A DNA stretch of 64,000 nucleotides from Microglena sp. YARC (lineage: Eukaryota; Chlorophyta; Chlorophyceae; Chlamydomonadales; Chlamydomonadaceae). The notes under the pieces were generated by a model. It searched no databases, had not been told where the DNA came from, and saw only the letters and a program-made list of their open reading frames with translations. Position 1 is the first letter of the stretch. Every line of letters begins with the position of its first letter. The DNA lies in contig CM039462.1 in the NCBI GenBank assembly GCA_022414725.1, forward strand, positions 19,286,368 to 19,350,367. The letters are read 5' to 3'. Both the position numbers and the translations under genes were made by a program. Positions 1 to 12,000 of this stretch are shown here, one piece after another.

Positions 1-3000
1 TAGGAAAGCCTGATCCGGCAGTGTTTCCGAACGGTCAGGCCTTTTGTAGGGAAAGCCTGACCAGTGTTCCAAGCGGTCAGGCTTTTGTGGGGAGCCTGAC
101 CAGCCTGACCATACGGTCAGTCAGCTTTCTGTAGAAGCCTGACCAGTCTTGTTTCCAACGGTCAGAGCTTTTGTAGGAAAGCCTGACAGTGTTTCCAACG
201 GTCAGGCTTTTGTAGGAAAGCCTGACCGCAGTGTTATCCAACGGTCAGGCTTTTGTAGGAAGCCCTGACCAGTGTTTCCAACGGTCAGGCTTTTTGTAGG
301 AAAGCCTGACCAGTGTTTCCCAACGGTCAGGCTTTTGTAGGAAAGCCTGACAGTGTTTCCAACGGTCAGGCTTTGTACCCTCTGGAAAGCCCCAGTGTTT
401 CCAACGGTCAGGCTTTTTGTAGGAAGCCTGACCTAGTGTTTCCAACGGTCAGGCTTTTGAGGAAAGCCTGACCAGTGGTTTCCAAACGGTCAGGCTTTTG
501 TAACCTTACCAGGGTCTCCAGGTGGCTGGGCTTGTAGGAAAGCCTGACCAGTGTTTCCAACGGTCAGCGGCTTTTGGGTAGGAGAAGCCGACCAGAATGT
601 TTTCCAACGGTCAGCGCTTTGTAGAAAGCCTACCAGGTTTCCAACGGTCGAGCTTTTGTAGGTAAAAGCTGACCAGTGTTTCCAACGGTCAGGCTTTTTA
701 GAAAGCCTGAACAAGTTTTCCAACGGTCAGGCTTTTGTAAAGCCTGACCAGTGTTTCCAACGGTCAGGCTTTTTGTAGGAAAGCGACCAGGTTTTCCCAG
801 GCTTTTGTAGGAAAGCCTGCACCAGTGTTTCCAACGGTCAGCTTTTGTAGGAAAGCCTGACAGTGTTTCCAACGGTCAGGCCTTTGGTGTAGGAAAGCCG
901 CACCAGTGAAGTGTTTCCAACGTCCGGACTTTTGTAGGAAAGCCTGACCAGTGTTTTCCCACGGTCAAAACGGTCAAGGGGCTTTTGTAGGAAAAAAAAG
1001 GCCCCCCCTGAAAAACCAACCCCAAAAGTGTTTCCAACGGTCAGGCTTTTGTAGGAAGCCTGACCAGTTTCCACCAATGTTTTTGTAGGAAAGCCAAGTG
1101 GTTTCCAACGGTCACGCTTTTGTAGGAAGCCTGAGTGTTTCCAACGGTCAGCGCTTTTGTAGGAAAGCCTGACAAACCAGTGTTTCCCAACGGCGTCAGC
1201 GCTTTGTAGGAAAGCCCGAAGGGGAAACCTGACCCAGTGTTTCCAACGGTCAGGCTTTATGTAGGAAGCTGACAGTTTTCAACGTAGGCTTTTGTAAAGC
1301 CTGACCAGTGTTTCCAACGGTCAGGCTTTTGTAGGAAAGCCTGGACCAGTGTTTTCCAACGTCAGGCTTTTGTAGGAAAGCCTGACCAGTGTTTTTTCCC
1401 CCCAACGGTCAGGCTTTCTGTAGTAAAGCGCCTGGGCACCAGTTGTTTTGCCAACGTCAGGCTTTGTGTAGAAAGCCTGACCAGTGTTTCCAAAACGGGT
1501 CAGGCTTTTGTAGGGAAACACCTGACCAGGTTTATCCAAACGGTCAAGTTCAAGGGCTTTTGTAGAAGCCTGACAGTGTTTCCAACTGCGTCAGGTTTTG
1601 TAGAAAGCCTGAGCCAGTGTTTCCAAACGGCCAGGCTTTTGTAGGAAAGCTGACCAGTGTTTTTCCAACGGTCAGGTTTTGTAGGAAGCCGACCAGTGTT
1701 TTTTCCAACGTCAGCCTTTTGTAGGGCTGACCAGTGTTGCTCAACGTTCAAGGCTATTAAGTAAAAGGGCTCATGAAGCCAGTGGTTCCAACCGTCAGGC
1801 TCAGCTTTGAGGAAAGCCTGACCAGTGTTTCCACGGTCCAGCTTTTGTAGGAAAAGCCTGACCAGGTGTTTTCAACGGTCAGGCTTTTGGTAGAAAGGGC
1901 CTGACAGTGTTTCCACGGTCACGGTTTCAGGCTTTTCGAAGGGGGAGGAAGAGCCTGACCAGTGTTTCAACGGTCAGCTTTGTCAGGAAAGCTGACCAGT
2001 GTTTCCAACGGTCAGGCTTTTGTAGGAAAGCCTGACCAGTGTTTGCCAACAGGTTCAGTGCTTTTGTGGAAAAGGCCTGACCAGTGTTCCAAACGGTCAG
2101 CTTTTAGGAAAGTGACCCAAGTGTTGTTCCAACGGTCAGGGGCTTATTTTAGGAAAGCCGTGACCGTGTTTCCAACCGGTTCAGTGCTTTTTGTAGGGAA
2201 AGTGGACAGTGTTCTCAGGTTTTTGTAGGAAAGCCATGACAGTGTTTCCAGGTCCTTTCCAAAAAAGCTGACAGTGTTCTTCCATAAGGTTCATCAGGCT
2301 TTGTAGAAAGCCCTGCTGGAACAGTGTTCAACGGTCAGGAGAAAGCTGACCAGTGAAAGCCTTGACCAGTGCCAGTTTTGTTTGCAGGCTTTTGTAGGAC
2401 AGTGTAAAAGCCTGAGTGTTTCCACGGCAGAGCTGTTTGTAGGCGAAATCCTGACCAGTTGGTCCACGGTCAGGCTTTTGTAGGAAGCCGACCAGTGTTG
2501 TCCAAACTGAGCAGTGCGTTTCCAACGTCAGGCTATTTGTAGGAAAGCCTGACCAGTGTTTCAACCGGGCAGCTTTGTAGAAAGCCTGACCAGAATGTTT
2601 CCAACGGTCAGCGCTTTTTTTGTAGGAAAGCTGACCCATGGTTTTCCAAACGGTCAGGACTTTTGGTAGCGAAGACAGCCTGACCATAGTGGTTTCCAAA
2701 CCGGTCAGGCTCAGGCTTTTTGTAGGAAAGCTGACTTGACCAGTTTTCCATACGTAGTTCCGTTTTGGTAGAAAGCCTGACCAGTGTTTTGGTTCAACGG
2801 TCAGGCTTTTGTAGGAAAGCCTGAAAGTGTTTCCCAACGGTCCCCCCCCCCCCCCGCCCCCATAGCGCTTTTGTAGGAAAGACAGTGTTTCCAACGGTTT
2901 GTAGGAAAGCTGACAGTCAGGCAGGCTTTTGTAGGAAAGCTGACCAGTGTTCCTGTTCGTCCCTCGAATCAAGCTTTTGTAGGAAAGCTCCAGTGTTCAC

Positions 3001-6000
3001 AATGGTTCAGGGATGATGCTTATTACTGTAGAAGTGTTTCCAACCACTTGGCAGGCTACAAGGCTTTGTAGCGAATTGTAGGAAAGCCCGCCTACCAGTG
3101 GTTTCCCAACGTCGCTCCGAGGCAGGACTATTTGTAGACTAAGAACTGAACCAGCCTGACGCGGAAGTGTTTCCACACGTTTCCTAACGGTCAGCGCCTT
3201 TTGTAGGAAAGCCTGACCAGTGTTTTCAACGGTCAGGCTTTTTGTAGGAAAGCCTGACCTAGTGTTTCCCAACGGTCAGGCTTTTGTAGGAAAGCCTGAC
3301 CAGTGTGTCAAGCGGTCAGTTTTGTAGAAAGCCTGACCAGTGTTTTCCAGCACGGTCAGGCTTGTGTAGGAAAGCCTGACCAGTGTTTCCCAGACGGTAG
3401 GAAGCAGTTTCAAACGCTTTTGTAGAAAGTGGTTTCATGAGGGCTTTTGTAGGAAAGCCTGACCAGGCTTTTGTAGGAAAGCAAGGGAAATGCTTTCTCA
3501 GAGGTAAACAGCCTAGACGGGAGTGTTTTCCAACGGTCAGGCTTTTGTAGGAAAGCCTGACCAGTGTTTCGGGACACCGTCCAACGGTCAGGCTTTTGTT
3601 AGCCTGACCAGCTTGTTGTAGTGTTCAACGGTCGGCATTTTGTTGTAGTGAACTGTCTACGAGTATGTTCCGGAACGGCCAGTGTTCAACGGTCCAATCT
3701 GTGGGTCGCTTTTTGTAGGGAGCCTGACCAGTGTTTCCAAACGTCAGGCTTTGTAGGAAAGCCTGACCAGTGTTTGGCGCAGAGACTTTGTGTATGATGA
3801 GATCCCAAGCGGTCAGGCTTTGTTGTAGGAGCTGTAATCAGGCTGAGTGTAGGAAAGGCGCGTAGGAGCGTGTGTGTGAGAGTCTCTGACCCATAGCGTA
3901 GCGTGTTTGTGGATGGGAAAGCCTGACCAGTGTTTCCTAACGTCAACCTGACCAGTGGTCAGTTTTCAGTTTGTAGGAAAACTGACAGACATCGGGCAGT
4001 GTGTTTCCAAACATGTTCAGGAGGTTTGGTGTTGAGTGAATGGTAAGCAGTGACACTTGCCCTTGACGGCTCGCTGCCAGTATACGGTCAGGCTTTTGTA
4101 GGAAAGCCTGACCAGTGTTCTCCAAAAGGCTTTCTGTACCAGTGTTTTCCAAGCGTCAGGCTCAAGTACCAGTAGGGTCAGCTATCCTGAAGTGTTTCCT
4201 TATGACGCAGTCAGGCTTTTCGTAGGAAAGCCTGACTGACAGGTTTTCCAACGGTCAGTCTTTTGGCTTTTGTAGGAAAGCCTGAACTCCTGACCACGTG
4301 TTTCCCAGGTCAGGCTTTTGCTGACCAGTGTTGTCCAAACGGTGGCTTTTGTAGGGAAAGAAAGCGCTGTAGGAAGCCAAGTGTTTACACCAGGCGTTTG
4401 TAGGAAAGCCTGAGTGGTAGGAAACGCTGACAGCTCCATCAGGCAGTGACCCAGGCTTTTGTAGGAACAGCTGACAGGGATATTCCAACGGTGAACCAAC
4501 AACTGACCAGTGTTTCAACGCGGGTTTAGTAGCGACCAGTGTTTTCCAACAGGTCAGGCTTTTTGAAAAGCCTGTTTCCAACCGGCAGTGTTCCAACGGT
4601 CAGGCTTTTGTAGGAAACGCCTGAGAGCAGTGTCCAACGGTCAGGCTGTTTTTGTAGGAAAGCCTGACCTGTGATTTCCAACGGTCAGGCTTTTGGTAGG
4701 AAGCCCAACGGTACCAGGCTTTTTGTAGGAAAGAAAGCCTGACCAGTGTAGGAAAGCTGACCAGTCCAGAGGCTTTTGTAAAAAGAAAACCTTGTCCAAC
4801 CGGTGACCAGGTTTCCAACGGTCAGGCTTTGTAGGAAAAGCCTGACCAGTGTTGCGTCAGGCTTTTTGTAGGAAAAGCTGACCAGAACGGGCAGGCTTTG
4901 TAGCGAAAAGCCTGACCAGTGGGTTTCCAACGGTCAGGCTTTTGTAGGAAAGCCAGCCAGTGTTTCCAACGGTCCAGGCTTTTGTAGGAAAGCCTGGTAG
5001 AAAGCCTGAGTGTTCCAACGCTGAGCCAGTCAGGCTTTTGTAGGAAGTGTTTCCAAGTGTTTCCAACGGTGGCAGGCGCTTTTTGTAAGAAAGCCTCGAC
5101 CAGTGTTTCCAACGGTCCAGGCTTTGTAGGAAAGCCTGACCAGTGTTCCCAACGGTCAGGCTTTTGTAGGAAAGCCTGACCAGTGTTTCCAACGGTCAGA
5201 GCTTTTGTAGGAAAGCCTGACAGTGTTTCCAACGGGTCAGGCTTTTGTAGGAAAGCCTGACCAGTGTTTTCCAACGGTCAGCTTTGTAGCAAAGCCCTGC
5301 ACCATGTGTTATTCAACGCAGGCTTTTGAGGAAAGGCCTGACCAGTGGTTCCACGCAGGTTTGTAGGAAGCTTTTCAGTTTAGAAAAACCTGACCAGTGT
5401 TTCAAAACGGTCAGGCTTTGTAGGAAAAGCCTGACGCAGTGTATTCCAACGGTCAGGCTTTTTGTCACACAGCTGACCAGTGTTTCCAACGGTCAGGCTT
5501 TGTAGGAAAGCCTGACCAGTGTTTCCAAAGGTCAGGCTTTTGGTAGGAAAGCCTGACCAGAATGTTTTATCAACGGTTTTTGTAGGCTTGGTAAAAAAGC
5601 CATGACCAGTGTTTCCAACGGTCAGGCTTTTGTAGGAAAGCCTGACATCCAACGGTCAGGCTTTTGTAGGAAAGCTGACATTGTTTCCAAACGGTCAGGC
5701 TTTTGTAGTGTTTTCCAAACGGTCCAGGCTTTTTGTAGGAAGCGCTGACCAGTGTTTCCAACGGTCAGGCTTTTGTAGGAAGGTGTTTCCAAGGTAGCCT
5801 GACAGTGTTTCCAACGAGTCAGGGCTTTTGTGACAAGTGAAGCGCTGACCAGCTTTCCAACGGTCAGGCTTTTAGATGTAGGAAAGAAGCACTGACCAGT
5901 GTTTTCCAACGGTCAGGCTTTTGGAACACGACTAGGTTTCCAACGGTCAAAGCGTGTACCAGTGTTTCCAACGGTCAGGCTTTTGTAGGATAAAGCCTGT

Positions 6001-9000
6001 TTCCACCGTGTTTCCAAACGGTCAGGCTTTTGTAGGAAGCCTGACCAGTGTTTTCCAACGGTCAGGCTTTTGTAGGAAAGCCTGACCAGTGTTTCCAACG
6101 TTTTGTAGGAAAAGCCCTGACCCAGTCCACTCATAGGAAAAGCCTGACCAGTGTTTCAGCTTTCCAACCTACCAGTGTTCTCCAAACGGTCAGGCTTTTG
6201 TAGGAAAAAGCCTGACCAGTGTTTCCACACACGCCAGCTTTTGTAACCAGAAAAAGCACATGACCAGTTTTCCAACAGTCAGGCTTTGTAGAAAGCCTGA
6301 CCAAGCCTCAGGCTTTTTGTAGTGACCAGAATGTTTACCAACGTCAGGCTTTTTGTAGGAAAGCATGACCAGTGTTTTCCCAACGGTCAGTGCTTTCCCC
6401 GACAGTTTTCAAACGGTCAGCTTTTGTAGGGAAAAGCCTGACCATGTGGTCCAGGCTTTTGTAGCGACAAAGCCCCTGACCAGACAGTGTATCCACACGG
6501 TCAGGCTTTGTAGGGAAAGCACCTGACAGTGGTTTCCAACGGGTCAGGCCTTTTTGTTTCAAAACGACAGGCTGACCAGTGTTGGTCAGCCAAGCGCACG
6601 GTCCTGACCGTGTTTGTCAAGCTTTGTAGAAAGTAAAGGCCTGCCAGTGAGGGTCAACGAGTCAGGCTTTTATGGAGCGAGGAAGCCGACCTTGTTCTCA
6701 ACGCGTCAGGCCTTTTGTTAGGAAGCACTGACCCAGTGTTCGCAAAAACGTTCAGGCTTTTTAGTTTTTCCAGGACCAGTGTTTCAACGGATTCCAGCTT
6801 TGTAGGAAAGCCTGACCAAGAGTGAACAGCTGTTGTAGGCAAAAGACCTGACAGTGTTTCCAAACGTCCAGGCTTTTTGTAGAAAGCCTCGCTGACCAGT
6901 GTTGTCCACGGTCCAGGCTTTGTAGGAAGCCTGACCAGGGTTTCCAACGGTCAGTTTCGCTGAACGGTCAGCTTTTGTAGGAAAAGCCTGACCAGTGTTC
7001 CAAGGTGTTCAGCTTTTGTAGGAAAGCCTGACCAGTGTTTCCAACGGGTCAGACTTTTGTAGGAGCCGCCTGACCAGGTTCCAACCACTTTGTAGAAAGC
7101 CTGACCCAGTGTCTCTCCAACAGGTCAGGCTTTTGTAGGAAAGCGCTGACCATGTGTTATCCAACGTCAGGCTTTTGTAGGAAAGCCTGGACCAGGCCTT
7201 TTCCAACGGTCAGGCTTGTAGGAAAGCCTGACTCAGGCTTCCACGGTCAGGCTCTTTTGTAGGAAAGCCTGACCAGTGTGATCCACGTGTCAGAGCTTTT
7301 GTAGGAAAAGGGGGGGGCCTGACCCCTTAAGAGTGGGTTCCAAGGTCAGGCGTATTTGTAGGAAAAGCCTGACAGTGTTTCCAACGCGTCAGGCTTTATG
7401 TAGAGAAGCCTGACCCAGTGTTTCCAACGGTCAGGCTTTTGTAGGAAAGCACTGACCAGTGTTTACCAACGGTCAGCTTTGTAGAAAGCCTGACCAGCTG
7501 TTTTCCAACGGTCAGGCTTTTGTAGGAAAGCCTGACCCAGTAGTTTCCAAGACGGTCAGGCTTTGGTAGAGAAAGCCTACCAGCTGTTTCCCAACGGTCA
7601 GGCTTGTAGGAAACCCTGACCAGTGTTTCAACGGTCAGGCTTTTGTAGGACAAGCTCTGACAGCCTGGACGCTTTTGTAGAAAGCTGACAGTGTTTCCAA
7701 CGGTCAGAGGTTTTTAGGAAAGCTGACCAGTGTTTCAACGGTCAGCTTTTCTTTTGTCCTGACCCAGTTTTTCTCCAACGGTTCAGCTTTGTAGGAAAGC
7801 CCTGACCAACGGTCCAGTGTTTCCAACGGTTTTTGTAGGAAAGCCTGACCAGTGTTTCCAACGGTCAGGCTTTTGTAGGAAAGCGGTGTTTCAACGGTGG
7901 CTTTTGTAGGAAAGCCTGACCAGTGTTTCGCAACCGGCTTTTTTTAGGAGCACCAGTGTTTCCAACGGTCCAGGGGGTTTTGGTCTTTTAGGAAAGCCTG
8001 ACCAGTGTTTCCAACGTCAGGCTTTTGTAGGAAAGCCTGACCAGTGTTTCCAACGTCAGGCTTTGGTAGAAAGCCTGACCAGTGTTTTCCAACGTCAGGC
8101 TTTTGTAGGAAAGCCTGACCAGTGTTTCCAACGGTCAGGCTTTTGTAGGAAAGCCTGACCAGTGTTTCCAACGGTCAGGCTTTTGTTAGGAAAGCCTGAC
8201 CAGTGTTTTCCAACGGTCAGGCTTTTGTAGGAAAGCCTGACCAGTGTTTCCAACCGGTCAGGCTTTTGTAGGAAAGCCTGACCAGTGTTTCCAACGGTCA
8301 GGCTTTTGTAGGAAAGCCTGACCAGTGTTTCAACGGTCAGGCTTTTGTAGGAAAGCCTGACCAGGTGTGTTTCCAACGGTCAGGCTTTTGTAGGAAAGCC
8401 TGACCAGTGTTTCCAACGTCAGGCTTTGTAGGAAAGCCTGACAGTGTTTCCAACGGTCAGGCTTTTGTAGGAAAGCCTGACCCAGTGTTTCCAACGTCAG
8501 GCTTTTGTAGGAAAGCCTGACCAGTGTTTCCAACGGTCAGGCTTTTGTAGGAAAGCCTGACCAGTGTTTCCAACGGTCAGGCCTTTTGTAGGAAAGCCTG
8601 ACAGTGTTTCCAACGGTCAGGCTTTTGTAGGAAAGCTGACCAGTGTTTCCAACGGTCAGGCTTTTGTAGGAAAGCCTGACCAGTGTTTCCAACGGTCAGG
8701 CTTTTGTAGGAAAGCCTGACCAGTGTTTCCCAACGCGTCAGGCTTTTGTAGGAAAGCCTGACCAGGCCTTTTGTACGGAACTACCAGTTTTCCAACGGTC
8801 AGGCTTTTTTTGTAGGAAAGCCTGACCAGTGTTTTCCAACGGTCCAGGCTTTTGTAGGAAAGCCAACGTGACCAGTGTTTCCAACGGTCAGGCTTTTGTA
8901 GGAAAGCCTGACCAGTGTTTCCAAGCGGTCAGGCTTTTGTAGGAAAGCCTGACCCCGTGTTATCCAACGGTTCAGGCTTTTGTAGGAAAGCCTGACCAGT

Positions 9001-12000
9001 GTTTCCAACGGTCAGGCTTTTGGTAAGGAAAGCCTGACCAGTGTTTCCAACGGTCAGGCTTTTGTAGGAAAAGCCTGACCAGTGTTTCCAACGGTCAGGC
9101 TTTTGTAGGAAAGCCTGACCAGTGTTCCAACGGTCAGGCTTTTGTAGGAAAGCCTGACCAGTGTTTCCAACGGTCAGGCTTTTGTAGGAAAGCCTGACCA
9201 GTGTTTCCAACGGTCAGCTTTTGTAGGAAAGCCTGACCAGTGTTTCCAACGGTCAGGCTTTTGTAGAAAGCCTGACCACAGTGTTTCCAACGGTCAGGCT
9301 TTTGTAGGAAAGGCCTGACCAGTGTTTCCAACGGTCAGGCTTTTGTAGGAAAGCCTGACCAGTGTTTCCAACGGTCAGGCTTTTGTAGGAAAGCCTGACC
9401 AGTGTTTCCAACGGTCAGGCTTTTTGTAGGAAGCCTGACCAGTGTTTCCAACGGTCAGGCTTTTGTAGGAAAGCCTGACAGTGTTTCCAACGGTCAGGCT
9501 TTTTGTAGGAAAGCCTGACCAGTGTTTCCAACGGTCAGGCTTTTGTAGGAAAGCCTGACCAGTGTTTCCAACGGTCAGGCTTTTGTAGGAAAGCCTGACC
9601 AGTGTTTCCAACGGTCAGGCTTTTGTAGGAAAGCCTGACCAGTGTTTCCAACGGTCAGGCTTTTGTAGGAAAGCCTGACCAGTGTTTCCAACGGTCAGGC
9701 TTTTGTAGGAAAAGCTGACAGTGTTTCCAACCGGTCAGGCTTTTGTAGGAAAGCCTGACCAGTGTTTCCAACGGTCAGGCTTTTGTAGGAAAGCCTGACC
9801 AGTGTTTCCAACGGTCAGGCTTTTGTAGGAAAGCCTGACCAGTGTTTCCAACGGTCAGGCTTTTGTAGGAAAGCCTGACCAGTGTTTCAACGGTCAGGCT
9901 TTTGTAGGAAAGCCTGACCAGTGTTTCCAACGGTCAGGCTTTTGTAGGAAAGCCTGACCAGTGTTTCCAACGGTCAGGCTTTTGTAGGAAAGCCTGACCA
10001 GTGTTTCCAACGGTCAGGCTTTTGTAGGAAAGCCTGACCAGTGTTTCCAACGGTCAGGCTTTTGTAGGAAAGCCTGACCAGTGTTTCCAACGGTCAGGCT
10101 TTTAGGAAAGCCTGACCAGTGTTTCCAACGGTCAGGCTTTTGTAGGAAAAGCCTGACCAGTGTTTCCAACGGTCAGGCTTTTGTAGGAAAGCCTGACCAG
10201 TGTTTTTCCAACGGTCAGGCTTTTGTAGGAAAGCCTGACCAGTGTTTCCAACGGTCAGGCTTTTGTAGGAAAGCCTGACCAGTGTTTCCAACGGTCAGGC
10301 TTTTGTAGGAAAGCCTGACCAGTGTTTCCAACGTCAGGCTTTGTAGGAAAGCCTGACCAGTGTTTCCAAACGTCAGGCTTTTGTAGGAAAGCCTGACCAG
10401 TGTTTCCAACGGTCAGGCTTTTGTAGGAAAGCCTGACAGTGTTTCCAAGGTCAGGCTTTTTGTAGGAAAGGCCTGACCAGTGTTTCCAACGGTCAGGCTT
10501 TTGGTAGGAAAGCCTACCAGTGTTTCCAACGGTCAGGCTTTTGTAGGAAAGCCTGACCAGTGTTTCCAACGGTCAGGCTTTTGTAGGAAAGCCTGACCAG
10601 TGTTTCCAACGGTCAGGCTTTTTGTAGGAAAGCCTGACCAGTGTTTCCAACGGTCAGTTTTGTAGGAAAGCCTGACCAGTGTTTCCAACGGTCAGGCTTT
10701 TGTAGGAAAGCCTGACCAGTGTTTCCAACGGGTCAGGCTTTTGTAGGAAAGCCTGACCAGTGTTTCCAACGGTCAGGCTTTTGTAGGAAAGCCTGACCAG
10801 TGTTTCCAACGGTCAGGCTTTTGTAGGAAAGCCTGACCAGTGTTTCCAACGGTCAGGCTTTTGTAGGAAAAGCCTGACCAGTGTTTCCAACGGTCAGGCT
10901 TTTTGTAGGAAAGCCTGACCACCAAACGGTCAGGCTTTTGTAGGAAGCCTGACTTCAGTGTTTCCAACGGTCAGGCTTTTGTAGGAAAGCCTGACCAGTT
11001 GTTTCCAGGCAGGTCAGGCTTTTTGTAGAAAGCCTGACCAGTGTTTCCAACGGTCCAGGCTTTTGTAGGAAGCCTGACCAGTGTTTCCAACGGTCAGGCT
11101 TTTGTGGAAAGCCTGACCAGTGTTTCCAACGGTCAGGCTTTTGTAGGAAAGCCCTGACAGTGTTTCCAACGGTCAGGCTTTTGTAGGAAAAGCCTGACCA
11201 GTGTTTCCAACGGTCAGGGCTTTTGTAGGAAAGCCTGACCAGTGTTTCCAACGGTCAGGCTTTGTAGGAAAGCCTGACCAGTGTTTCCAACGGTCAGGCT
11301 TTTGTAGGAAAGCCTGACCAGTGTTTCCAACGGTCAGGCTTTTGTAGGAAAGCCTGACCAGTGTTTCCAACGGTCAGGCTTTTGTAGGAAAGCCTTGACC
11401 AGTGTTTCCAACGGTCAGGCTTTTTGTAGAAAGCCTGACCAGTGTTTCCAAAACGGTCAGGCTTTTGTAGGAAAGCCTGACCAGTGTTTCCAACGGTCAG
11501 GCTTTGTAGAAAGCCTGACCAGTGTTTCCAACGGTCAGGCTTTTGTAGGAAAGCCTGACCAGTGTTTCCAACGGTCAGGCTTTTGTAGGAAAGCCTGACC
11601 AGTGTTTCCAACGGTCAGGCTTTTGTAGGAAAAAGCCTGACCAGTGTTTCCAACGGTCAGGCTTTTGTAGGAAAGCCTGACCAGTGTTTCCGGTAACGGT
11701 AACAGGCTTTTGTAGGAAAGCCTGACCAGTGTTTCCAACGGTCAGGCTTTTGTAAAAGCCTGAAGTGTTTCCAACGGTCAGGCTTTTGTACAGGTTTAAA
11801 GCCTGACCCAGTGTTTCAACGGTCAGGCTTTTGTAGGAAAGCCTGAGGAAAGCCAGTGTTTCCAACGGTCAGGCTTTTGTAGGAAAGCCTGACCAGTGTT
11901 CCAACGGTCAGGCTTTTGTAGGAAAGCCTGAGTGTTTCAGTCTTTTGTAGGAAAGCCTGACCAGTGTTTCCCCACGGTCAGGCTTTTGTAGGAAAGCCCT

